Source: Branchiostoma floridae (Eukaryota; Chordata; Leptocardii; Amphioxiformes; Branchiostomatidae). From it: DNA of 64,000 bases. Below are positions 46,763-57,785 of this stretch, piece by piece (positions within the stretch are counted from its first letter, which is position 1; each line of letters starts with the position of its first letter). Made by a program: the position numbers and the translations under genes. The stretch spans positions 14,204,240 to 14,268,239 of the forward strand of contig NC_049983.1 in NCBI RefSeq assembly GCF_000003815.2, read 5' to 3'. A model generated the notes under the pieces. It was not told where the DNA came from. It worked only from the letters and a program-made list of their open reading frames with translations, and did no database searches.

Positions 46763-49700
46763 TTAAGCTTTCTGGGGAGGGTACGCCGCATCTGTGGGAT
46801 ATGGTGTTCCTCCCTGGGGGTAGGGTGCTCCTCCCTGGGGGTACGGCGCTCCGGCAGGGGGGTAAGGTGCTCCAGCCGGGGGGTAAGGTGCTCCGGCCGG
46901 CGGGTAAGGTGCACCAGCCGGTGGGTAGGCAGGAGGGGGGCCTGGGTAACCAGCTTTCTCCGGCTGACCAGCAGGAGGCTGGTACTGGGCGGGCTGGGCG
47001 CCGTAAGCTCCCGGCTGAGTCATGACGGTCACCTGCTGCCCTGTGGAACACAAGAGGAACAGTCAATATCATAGAGAGCAGTGACGGTTGGTTAGGGTTT
47101 GTGTAAGGTGTGTGTGAGGTGCTTGTAGTACTTGTATTTAGGAGTTGCATGCCGCATTTAGGAGTTACTTGTATTTGGAAGTTACATGTCCCATAAAAAA
47201 GAACAATAGACAAGTTGTCAGTGCTTTATACAAAACGATATCTGTAAGAACAAAAGTTTCAGATACTCTGCCAAAAATAACATATCTAAATAGAACTTGC
47301 CTTGTGGTGAAGCCTGGTACGCCACTGGTGGGTTCCGTCGCTGTTTGGCGCACGCGCAACAGCAGAGGACTATCCCCACGATGATTATGATGATGATGAC
47401 GATGACGCCGACAATAATCCCAACCATGGCGCCGATACTGGTAAAAAAACATCATCGATTGAGTATGATTTAGGAAAATATACTATTAGTCTCTCTTATT
47501 ATCAGCAAGAAGTTTTTACTAAGTGGCTAGAGCCTAGCATGTAAATTTAGAAAGAAAAAAAAATAGTAGTGCCCAACATTCATATAATGTTATAATTAGT
47601 CTCAGACGAGTTTAAGCCAAGTTATTGGCCGACAAACACGCAGGTAGAATATAAAACATCAGCACAAGGGGAGATCGAGTGTGATGAAACTGTCTCTTAT
47701 GTTCATAGCATAACCAGGGATAAAGAGGGCCACTACTGTTGCTTATAATTATTACAACCATGAAAATGCAGGTATAGTTTTTGGTGTGTGTCTGTCTGCG
47801 TGTCTGTGTTTCCGGATGTTTGTGGTCAGCATAACTCTAGAACGTCTGGATGTATTACAATGATATTTGGTGTATGGGAAGGTGTTGGAAAGACGAGGGT
47901 CAAGGTCGATTTTGGGCTCCCTGGTATGTTGCCTTAGTACTGCAGCAGAAATTCCTTTTTTTTAAATCTTTTGACCTGGACATGCTGTGGTCTTGCTTTT
48001 GTTGGTATGGCAGATAGCTTGTGATGTAAGAAAGAAGTGATGTATATTTGGGCCCCCTAGCAGCTTACTATGGAACCGCATGGGCATTTTTGTCAAAACC
48101 TTCCAAGGAGCATAAAGGAACATAGGGACGATGGATTTGTACAATATCTAATATCCAGGTATCTTTGGTAGAGACGTACATAATGAAGTGCAAATTATGC
48201 AAATCTGGACTTAAGTTGCATACTTAATGAGGAAAATCTATATCTACAGTGTTTCCATTATAGGACTCAAATACATGAAACATATGTAGTTTGTGGCAGG
48301 TAGAAGATGAGCAGATATCAATTATGCAAATAAGACTAATTTTCATAATCAGTGTGAAAGTGTCCTGATTCTTCTACGTACATGTAGTGAATGATTGGAT
48401 TGTGAATAATTGTGACCTATGTAAGTTAGTTAAAGATGTACATAACCAAGCATGAATTATGCAGATGTGAAAGTCATTTGCATAATTAGAATATTTCATG
48501 GAGGTATGAGGTCTCCGAGCACTTGTTGATTTATGTGTCATTGCACTTGGTGAAAGCAAAATACCCGAGATTTAATGCACTGTTCACAGCGTTGCCCCAG
48601 TGATCAGTACAAGATGAGGTGTCATCAGCCTCCCAGCAGTCGTCACAACAGTCAGTTCCACTATCACAGCAGTAGATGTCATCGCTGTCATCATCGAATG
48701 GCCATGGTCGTGGACAGGAGAATGTGGTGATGCTACCAAAGGCCCGACATTGCTCTCCAGCAACAACTAAGGCAAAAATAACCGTTAGCAGGTATGAAAA
48801 TAAAAAGAACCGGTGCCAACTTGCCCCTTGTATCTTACATACACACCAAAATTAGGCAACCGCTGATTACTATGTAGCGTTATTGTCCTTTGGAAATGCA
48901 AATGCGTGCAATGGTGAGATGGCTCACAAAGCTAGGCTATCTGTAAGGTTATTGGTCAGTAGCTTGTAGCTGTTGACACCTGAGAGTTACAGGTTTAAAC
49001 ATATATGCCTGCTCTAAAGGCCCGGTAACTTGATATGTGTTCAATAGGTCGCCCGCGTTGTACCTGGTACCATGACATTCTTTACAAATGCCAAGCTTCA
49101 CTACAAAGTCTTCTGTTGAGCTCACTGAAGCGGAAACCCGATATTAGTTACGTGGGTGGGGAGGGGGGGGCGCAGGTGTACCTGCATTCTTGACTACTTA
49201 ATGTTTCACCGTTACCTGTGATCATGAATTACACGCACACACGTACGATTTTACGAATCCAAAGCGTTGAAATTACAAAATGGAATCTTGATTGTATTGA
49301 TTTCTCTTGTAGCACAAGTAAGCAAACCTTTGCTTCACCTGAAAGCCACACACATGTCAATGTATTTTACTAAACCTGCCCTACAGACCAACTATTCTAA
49401 CCACGTCAAATAATCAAATAGAGTAGGACTAGTGTTTTTGTTTCCCTCAAGCGTCTTAGCCGTACCTATGGCTGCTGGGTGTGGTATGTACAGCACTACG
49501 CAGCCATTTCACAATTCATACCCACAATAACGGGGAACAATACTTTTTTCTTGGCCACAGCTGTGTCTGAAGTCAAGAAAAACAGTGTGATCAGTTCTTA
49601 GTGTCAGGTGGCGTTTTCAGTCAACATAGTTAAAGTCTTAAATAATCTTATCAACTAGAGGTTGAATGCCCCGCCGGTTATCGTCAGAGTGAAATTAAAA

Positions 49701-49849
49701 TGGCGCAGATTTTGACAAGGAAACTTCCTCTTCTTAGTGTGAGTCAGAGCCTTTGTACCATTACAAAGTGGTTTTCTTCCTATGTACGAAGATTGCTAAT
49801 TACCTGTCGCGAAAATGGCGACGACGACAACAAGTGTTTCCCGCAACAT
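46763..49849 (-). CDS. SL6: Shisa-like membrane protein with PYPPAGA repeats, 4 exons, 220 aa
   Basis: Exons in transcript order: 49849-49804, 48766-48565, 47437-47301 and 47040-46763 (663 nt, phases 1-2-1). The signal peptide is MLRETLVVVVAIFAT. The Cys domain starts VVAGEQCRAFG and has FSCP, IYCC, DCC, DDC and SSC; it is acidic between Cys2 and Cys3. The transmembrane exon begins GIGAMVG (helix about 85-108) and ends LCCCACA. Its donor is GC rather than GT (CAAG|gcaagt), giving a GC-AG intron; no in-phase GT fits. The tail has a PPAY motif followed by heptads APYPPAG/APYPQGG and ends PQKA. Intron 2 carries the dispersed repeat at 47757-48540. The Cys domain is closest to SL8 and SL10. Confidence 0.87.
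46790..46935 (-). repeat. 21-bp tandem repeats in the SL6 tail exon
   Basis: About six in-frame 21-base units encode APYPPAG or APYPQGG heptads. The codon-level similarity of neighbouring units suggests recent expansion. Confidence 0.75.
47757..48540 (+). repeat. Dispersed repeat copy 2, without the nested insertion
   Basis: It aligns with 12714-14455 minus the 917-bp element there, and gives the empty target site (gatgtaagaaagaagtgat). It lies in SL6 intron 2, antisense to the gene. No coding capacity. Confidence 0.75.
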
Positions 49850-50619
49850 GGCCCGAACCTTCCTGTTGTTTTCGACGAGGTTGAAGAACTGTTGAGTAGT
49901 CCTTAGTACCGTGGGATGTGGAGTGTTTCAAGTACGTTCGGCGGAGGAAATAAACTGGTCTTCTGAGTATTACGTCAGTCCTCGCACTTAGGCCGGAAGT
50001 GACGTATGTTGTTACTGACTGGCCTCTCCTTCGAATTCGTGACAGGAAAAATGTTCCACCGGAAAAGCATTGCGCACTTGCCTTAATCTCCAAGCAGATG
50101 TTGGGATATAAACTCGGCAGTAAATTTTTTTCATCTATGTTCTATTACTACATTTGCTTGGAGATAACACTTACCTGGTCTGGTCTGGCAGAACTTCCAC
50201 TTTGAATGAACATTTCTATATCTCATTCAACAATAGACTCAAGAATGTTCTATTTAAATGTTTATTCTCTTTTTGCATGTGATGTTCAAGGTGGATAGAC
50301 CAAGATTTGGATTGACCAGAATTGTATATATACATAGTCACCTATGATGGACAAATTATATTAACAACTTAGTATGCTCTATCTAAGTTTACAACATGAA
50401 CGATTACATCTGATATAACATTACGAAAGTCTGGACTATTTCAGAATAAAAAGCAAGTCATGAAGATTTTACAATATTTGGTACATGCAGCAATACTGGT
50501 AATTACAGAGAATATGCATGATTGTATACACTAGGCCTACGTGTATATGCTTGCCTATTTTTAATAGCAAGTAATTTCTTTCGTTGCTAGTGCACTACAA
50601 TCACTGGCTAACCGAGTTT
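49850..50619. other. Spacer between SL6 and SL7
   Basis: It contains the SL6 promoter side and the SL7 3' UTR. No gene was recognised. Confidence 0.5.
50560..50565 (-). promoter_or_regulatory. Candidate polyadenylation signal of SL7 (ATTAAA on minus)
   Basis: TTTAAT on the plus strand, 55 bases past the SL7 stop. A stronger AATAAA form lies further away at 50261-50266. Confidence 0.35.
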
Positions 50620-52704
50620 CTAAATCTTTGAAGTGTGGCCGAAAGCTACATATGCATCCTGTGGATACTGTGGGTAGGCAGGCTGTTGTGCGGGGTACTG
50701 GGCGTTCTGTTGTGGATCACGTGACTGCGGGTAGGCAGGCTGGCGTTCAGGGTACTGGGCGGCCTGGTGTGGAGACGGGGTAGGCTGGGTGGTAGGAGTC
50801 ATCTGTACTGCTGTAAAGATATACGGATGCATTTCTATGATACAGCAGCATGAAAACAGAATTACCTGAATCAAAATGTGGAGTAAAGAACTGCTGAACT
50901 ACTTTAAAACAATTTGGGTGAGCGTCTTCACTCAAATAGAAGTCGACGACCGTTACTCGACCATTGCTAAATCAGAGACACTTGAGCTAAGCCTAGACAC
51001 TTCTTCCTATCTCCCCCGGTAGCTATAGACTTACCATTAGTTTGCTCTTTCTTGCTGTTCTTCCTTGCCTTTCCGTAACAGCACACGATGGCACCAACGA
51101 TGATGACGGTAAGGGTAATGGCTGCTACTACTATTCCAACGATGGCGCCCGTACTGACGATAAAAAAAGGCGGGAAATAAATATTCTACGACCCAGTATT
51201 CTACGACATCACTGTCGCATCTAGCGGTATTAATTACAGTTGCATAGAAATTACCTTCTTACAAACACTTCACTATCGAACGTCTAGTCTCATTATCTCC
51301 GAGCAGATGTATGGGGTCCGGCTTGTTTTTCATTCGGCATGATCAGGACTGTTTTGTGACATGGTATATTTTGATACTGCGTTCATTCGGTGGTTTATAC
51401 ATGGCGTGACGTTCTATGGCATCCAACAAATACTATAACCTACCTCATATTGAAAATGCTGCCGACCTTCCAGGCGCCTGCTGTCATACAATGGTCGGGT
51501 TTGCTGACGGTAGATCGGCAGGGATCCGAACAGCATTTCCTCCCGCAGCAGTAGATGTCGTCCGGGTTGAAGCTGTAGACCCGGGATCGGGGACAGCTGA
51601 AAGGTCGGCCGTGTGCAGTGCGACAGACCTGTGCGGCATCTGTGTGTGCGTTCGGTTGAGAAAACATAATTGGAATGTGTGTAGTGCTTTATTCTTTAAG
51701 ACTATGACTAAGACTATATATATGTATGTATGTATGTATGAAGGTATCTACTTTCATAGACATGGTAGATGGGTAGCAGTATAACACCGGCTGGGCAACA
51801 CTCAAAATGTCAACTTGTGACGGGGACTTATCATTAATATAAAAATCATGCTGTCTTGTATGTGGGTGTGTATCATCGGTCTGTGTACAGAGAAGGGGAT
51901 TTGCGGATCCTTTGATGTAAACAAATCGTATCCAACGAGCAAGGTCATATTTTCCATTATCATGTGCAGAATAAGTACACTTTCTAATCATATGATATTC
52001 CCTGAAATAATCTGATCTAACCAAAAGTGAAAACTGTTCTACACGTAAGTATGATTCTACGCGTACACTGTCATGTCAACGTTTCATACACAAAGGTACG
52101 GTTTTATCAATAGATAATGAACTTGTTCTGCAACTTTTCAACAATGCCCCCCTCCCCACCAGTCACTGGCATGATGATTCACGACGCAGAGGCATGCCGG
52201 GATTTCTCGAACCCGTCGGAGACTCTGCACATTTGATTTTGCCGTTCAGCATACTTCCCAGAAACAACTGGTCACAGTGTCCTTGCATTCTAAATTCAAG
52301 ATCAGCTAAACGCTGTTCAATACAAATGTACAAAAGGTTACTAGTTGTTTGTTCCCCTGTCACTTCAAAGGTTCTTCAAAGGTTCGTAAACCAGCCTGTC
52401 AATGTCTACTATTAATAAGGATTGTGTCTACGGTCTACTGGTCCTAAAATAAGCAGTTTGTTGGTAAAATTCAGTAAATACCAAAGTTCCACCGGTTGTC
52501 AGTACATAAACAGCTAGGAAGAGGAAGATAATTTGAAGCAAAAAGCTCTAACTTGACTGTCATCGTTGTGGCGTAATCCTATGCCCATGATTTCCGGGTG
52601 TACTTGCGATTGACTTTTGTCATGATGGTGCTGTACATACTCGTACACTTACCTATCGTCCAGACAGCGCCCAACAGGGCTACCAGCACAATCCGCAATA
52701 TCAT
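50620..52704 (-). CDS. SL7: Shisa-like membrane protein, 4 exons, 185 aa
   Basis: Exons in transcript order: 52704-52653, 51639-51444, 51153-51035 and 50810-50620 (558 nt, phases 1-2-1). The signal peptide is MILRIVLVALLGAVWTI. The Cys domain (QVCRTAHGRPFSCP, IYCC, KCC, DPC, HC) has three residues (SDP) between the second CC and the next Cys, where the others have two. The transmembrane exon begins STGAIVG (about 85-108), has only two juxtamembrane Cys and then a basic stretch (KARKNSKK), unlike the poly-Cys paralogs. The tail keeps QPAYPQ repeats but has no true PPxY, and ends HTSKI, which fits a class I PDZ ligand (Ser at -2, Ile at 0). It may have exchanged WW docking for PDZ docking; that is inference. 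Confidence 0.86.
51720..51740 (+). repeat. (TATG)n microsatellite
   Basis: A short run of tatgtatg units in SL7 intron 1. Confidence 0.8.
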
Positions 52705-54049
52705 TGCACTTCTCTTGGAGGATGCATGCGACGTAGAAACGTTAAAAGAAATGACACTGATACGTGAAAACTCTTGTCTGTTCAGACCGAGCTCATGCCC
52801 GAGTTGTAGCTATGTGCGACGCAGTAGAACTGATTGGGCCGAAGATATATCCCCAAAGAAGTTAGGCAACTTTCAGCCCTTGGGGCGATCAATACCCCGT
52901 ATTGTGCAACCGTGCACCGCGTACTAATGACGAGGAAATTGTACAAAGGTTTCCGGGCTATTTTACTGTATTCCCCTTTCCCTTCCCCACTTTCAAGAAA
53001 AGTTTCAGTGAAGAGACGATCAAAACTGATCCTACCAAATAATGTCGCTGCACTCAGTCATTGGGATGTTAGCAAAAGGTATAAAACTCCCAAGATTGGT
53101 ATACGAAAAGGTGTCAGCCTTGCAGCACTGAGCATAAATAAGTGACACCACTATGAACTACATACCATTTAAGATAATGGTTTCTGGTATTCAAATATAG
53201 TGATGTACATATAAGACACACTCTTCTATTAGCAATAAACAGTTATTCCATTTGGCAACAATCGCAGGAATGTCTACTCAACAAAGGACACCACAACATT
53301 ATAACTTTCCAGACATTTTTAATAAGACAATTGAAATATCTCAAATAACAACAATCTACATACCACACTAACTTAGACAATTGTAATAGAAATCATCACA
53401 TTTTGTTCAGCTAGATCGCTTTAAAAGTCGTGACTATTTCAGGGGGCAGAGAGATTGAAAGTATATATTGCTACATGATAGATGGTAATATGACTTTGAA
53501 TATAGGAATTCCGTCATCTACGTAACATATATGTAGAATGAAGGTGCATTGTACATTCCACCAAGAGCTCTAGCAATTATACAACTACAGAACAGCGTAT
53601 CAGAAAGTACGAACTTCTAGAAGGCATAAATTCAATAGATACTCATTAGAAACTTAACTAATAGAAATTGAAAATCATAATTTCTGCGGATACGAAGCAG
53701 ATAACGTAACTGTTAGACCTTATTGATATTTATCATGATATCAGTACGCATGATATGGAAATGTTACAAAATAACCAATTGTTTCATTACTGACAGAATA
53801 TCGATAAGTGAGTCTACATTTCATCACATCAGCTTTCAACATTGTTATAACAGCTATATTGTATTTGTATTCTTTATTTCCAATCTCCACTCTCTGATGT
53901 AGTAAAATGCTGTATAAAAATGCTGTATATATGGCGATAAATTGAGAAGAATCACTCATAACCACATGGTTTTAGACCTACATTCTTCTGTATTGTCGGG
54001 CCAAAACGTTGTGTTACTTGTGATTGCAGTGAATCACAATGATTCTTGC
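52705..54049. other. Spacer between SL7 and SL8
   Basis: From about 53146 the sequence is homologous to the region starting at about 58318, the start of the SL8/SL9 duplication unit. It contains the SL8 3' UTR. No gene was recognised. Confidence 0.55.
53873..53878 (-). promoter_or_regulatory. Candidate polyadenylation signal of SL8 (AATAAA on minus)
   Basis: TTTATT on the plus strand, about 170 bases past the SL8 stop. The nearer site used by SL9 (59126-59131) is altered here to tgtatt. Confidence 0.4.
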
Positions 54050-57000
54050 CTAAACCTTGGGTGGGTAGGCTGGGTTCTGGGGGTAGGCTGGGGGTTGTCC
54101 ATCCGGGTACTGCGGGTAGGCAGGAGGCTGTGCAGGGGGGTACTGGGGATACTGACCCGGTGGGTACTGCACTGGCTGGGCAGCAGGAGCCATTTGGACA
54201 GCTGTGGGGCAAAAGTAATGCCATCTTGTTATGCCACAAGAATGACCCAAATGAAATTACAATACATGATGGAGACTAAGGTAGGCAATACAAGAAAGTA
54301 TTCACGAACACTATGTTTTCAGATAATTGCAATGTAGAAAGCATTGAAAGAGGGGGAAGCATGTCTTACATTTGGGCGAGATGTCATGTATGCTAGATAA
54401 TACATTTCAGAGAACGTACGTTTTCAAATGGAGCATTACCTCTAACATGCATGATGCAAAACTGCCTCCCATAGAAAAATGCTTTATCCCTAGCCCCTTG
54501 CGTTGAGATGACAAGCTGTGAGGGCCCACTATGGCTAACCCGTAATAAGCCATATCGTGAACCTGAATGTGTGGAGCTCTTACCCTGTGGTTGGTTTCTC
54601 TGGCTGGACCCCTTGGCGCATGCGCAGCAGCAGAGGACACACGCCACAATGACGATGATGATCAAGACGATGCATCCCACAATTATGCCGATGATGGCGC
54701 CGATACTGTTACGACATAGGACATGTTTCAGGTTATGAGTTCTTCACTATGAAAAGCACTTTCCGTGTCATAATAAAACTCCTCAGAAAATGACAACAGT
54801 GTTAGAAATCCTGTATGAGACGAATTCTGAGCTCTTAATTCGTCAACATTTCGAACATGTAACTCATCATGTATCACAAGGTAACAAATTACAATTGGAT
54901 AAAATTTGGAAAAGGTCAGATCTTTCAGACAGCAACGTAACGTCTGACCGTTTCCAAATTTTATCAAGATAATTGAGAAACTATTACCTTGCATATCGAA
55001 TTATCTGGATATCTAACCTTAAAATCAGATTTGCTTGTTTGTTTGTATATTTGTGGGTCAGCCATCACCAGCTTATATAGCCTGCCTAGGCTGGCCCAGT
55101 GTAATGATTTATTGTCATTTTCAATAAATAAAAAACTAACCTTCATCGACCTTCCTCATGTATCTCTCACATACATGATTTTTGCGAAATGAAAATGTAC
55201 CCGAATACTACCACTGCAGTACCAAGGCGAGCCGCTAGATGGCGCAACAGAGCCCGGTTTTTGTCACACCCCATCAACACACCAAGTCTGAAACCAATTC
55301 ACCCAGTCGCTCTTGAGTTATCTTATTGACACACACACAGATGCTAGTGGAAACATAACCTCTATAGATATTTCATGGAGGTTATAACATTTTGGAACAC
55401 AACATGCAAAACTCCGGAAGCACCGGTAGGAGGCACTGCAGACATGTGCAGTGTGCAGAGGACAACACTTTGGCCAGTTTGGGAAAGACGACAAGGGACA
55501 AGAAGAAGTGTCTAGGTAAATATTGCAAGTGCTTGTCTTGCTCGTCTATTGTACTGCCTCCTTCCGTTAATTGTTGTACAGTCAAACCTGCCCAAGACGA
55601 CCACCCGGGGGACCGGAAAAAAGCGGTCGATTTGGACAGGTGGTCGCTGAGAAGAGTATCGACTCAAAACATGCTCGATGCAAAGTATAAATGGTTGCCG
55701 TTGTTTAATGGCAAATAGCAAGCACACTGCACGCACGCAAAGAAGCGAGGTCTTTAATATCAAATACAACACTCACACTGTAAACTGTAAATTTAACCCC
55801 AAAATCCGACGCAAACTGGCCGATTTCGGCACAAAATCGCGCTAATTATCATCAAAAATCGATGAAAACCTCAATCTTGAAAATGATGCGGTCGTTATAG
55901 GTCCCAATTTGGGCCGGTCGCGGTCGCGTTGGCCAGGTGGTCGTTGAGAAAAGGTCGCTTAATGCTTACGTCAATGGGAAAATAAATCGGGACCGAGAAA
56001 AAGCGGTCGAAATGGCCAGGTGGTCGCTGAGAAGAGGTGGTCGGGCAGGTTTGACTGTAATTGATTGTGTGAAATATACAAATTGGCAAAAATTACCCGA
56101 GTCGCAGTGCACTGCTGACGGCGTTGCCCCAGTGATCAGAACAAGATGAGGTGTCATCACCGTCCCAGCAGTCGTCACAACAGTCAGTTCCACTTTTACA
56201 GCAGTAGATGTCGTCATTATCATCAATGCCGTACGGCCGCGGGCAGGAGAATGTGGTGATACCGCCATAAGTCCGACATTGCTCTCCAGCAACAACTGTA
56301 CACCAATAAAGAAACAACGTTACGTAGTAAACTTTTCAGCAATACTAAGGAATCCCTTTGTCCTTTCCCCCTCATCTGTATGCATCTTCATATATCTATA
56401 TATCTATATCTAAATTTTATATCTGTACATCTATCTATGTATATAGATCTGGGACTACGAACAGTGACTTGTTGGGGTCTATTTCTACTATGAAAATCAT
56501 TTGCATTTGGCACTGAAACCACAAGGTGTTATGTTGTACTGTTTACCCCTGGGTTGTTTTACCGTACATAACATTCCAGGGTGAAAGTCTTGGACTGAAA
56601 CCCGTTCTGCAACTTTTGTCTGACGCCCCCACTTTACAAAGGACACGAGGACTCTAAACTATTGTTTAGTGACCTTTATGTAGGAATTAGCTGTGCCAGG
56701 TTGAGACAGCACGTCTTTATGTGTGTTGTATATGCATAGGGAACATATTATTAAATATAGAAACCGGGAGATTCCAAAAAATCCCTATCGACCAGAGAGT
56801 TTGTCCATTCTGTCCAGAGTTAATTGAAGACGAATATCACTTTATGATTGTATGTCCCAAATATTCTGAAATACGCAATTCTCTATACAGAAGGTTGTCA
56901 TTTTACACAAGGATTTATCTCAATGGACCTGAAGTGCAAATTCAAATACATCATGACATGTGACAATCCCTGCATGGCAGATATAGGAAAATATATCAAA

Positions 57001-57785
57001 GAAGGTTTGGATATTAGAAACTCCTCAACTGATTGTAAAAGCTTCCAATGATTGTAAGAAGCTTATCCCATACTACAACTCCTGTATTAGTTAGTTAAGC
57101 TATAGAACTGTAGTTATGTAGATGCCATACTTTGTACCTCGTACAATTGTTGTGCAATAAAGTTATCTTTCTTTTATTATTTCGGTACGTAGGTCCACCT
57201 CAGTGACTTCTACTCTTAACAAATTTAAACATTCACATCAACAGCAAATACTGGGATTCAAAATATGCTTAAAAGAATTTAAAGCCGTGATGAAGCTTGT
57301 CCAATTTTTGTAGGTTGTATGTACCTGGGAGCTACATGTACATGAATATTACAAGGAATGGGCTTGTTACCAGCTCGAAGATTAATCTCAGCACCAAAGA
57401 AAACATTGTTGTCATTGAGGATTCGTTCAGAAATGTCTTGCCTGCTTTTAACAATAGGACCAACGTTGTGATTATGACTTCCTCCGAAATGTTTCCTTGT
57501 AATTGTTGACACGTCTATACTTCTGTTCGAGATGTATCGATCGCGACCTAGCGATATCTTCACGAAATCCTGACACTAACACTGTACTGGCATCTTGATA
57601 ACATGCCAAAATAACTCGGTCCTTTTTACACATTTCACGGTTGGCGGAGATTCATTTACTGATATTTTCCTTTCCACACCCAGTCGATCTATGACTACTT
57701 GGTAAGCGTCACGTATGCCTGTTGACTACTTACCTGTTGTCCAGATAGTGACCAACAAAACTAAACTGACGGCAATCCGGCCCAT
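54050..57785 (-). CDS. SL8: Shisa-like membrane protein with two PPAY motifs, 4 exons, 174 aa
   Basis: Exons in transcript order: 57785-57734, 56295-56097, 54705-54584 and 54201-54050 (525 nt, phases 1-2-1). The signal peptide is MGRIAVSLVLLVTIWTT. The Cys domain starts VVAGEQCRTYGG and has FSCP, IYCC, DCC, DDC and SSC. The helix (about 86-109) begins GIGAIIG and ends LCCCACA. The tail is QYPPGQYPQYPP-rich with two PPAY motifs and ends PPKV. Exons 1, 3 and 4 are almost identical to SL9: the tail differs at one residue and the transmembrane exon by a Pro-Gln pair. The Cys exon instead matches SL6 and SL10, with 54 identical residues against SL6 in a hand alignment. The gene is thus a mosaic, and intron 2 contains a transposon. 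Confidence 0.88.
55196..55385. repeat. Dispersed repeat fragment ending in 'tttcatggagg'
   Basis: It shares 'gtaccaagg.gagccgct', 'gtcacaccccat', 'cttgagttat', an AC tract and the terminal 'acctctatagatatttcatg' with copies at 40505-40880 and 45340-45480. It lies in SL8 intron 2. Confidence 0.5.
55578..56058. mobile_element. DNA transposon remnant with 16-bp TIRs in SL8 intron 2
   Basis: ACAGTCAAACCTGCCC at 55578-55593 is perfectly inverted at 56043-56058. Subterminal direct repeats 'aggtggtcgctgagaag' occur at both ends, and a related one near 55935. The aligned SL10 intron lacks the element. There is no coding capacity. A possible imperfect 8-9 bp target duplication (aattgttg/attgattg) is ambiguous. 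Confidence 0.7.
56746..57176 (+). mobile_element. LINE 3' fragment with C-terminal CCHC motif, frameshifted
   Basis: The plus frame reads IETGRFQKIPIDQ, then CPFC and EDEYHFMIVCP: a Cys-Cys-His-Cys motif seen at the end of many non-LTR reverse transcriptase ORFs. A frameshift near 56930 moves the rest (KFKYIMTCDNPCMADIGKYI) to another frame. A 3' region with AATAAA follows. The paralogous SL9 intron lacks it (continuous near 61223), so it inserted after the duplication or was lost from unit B. Confidence 0.7.

Noticed and set aside
46646-47074. 142-codon plus-strand open frame
   Set aside because: Antisense shadow of the SL6 tail repeats, with arginine/glycine repeats created by the 21-bp units.
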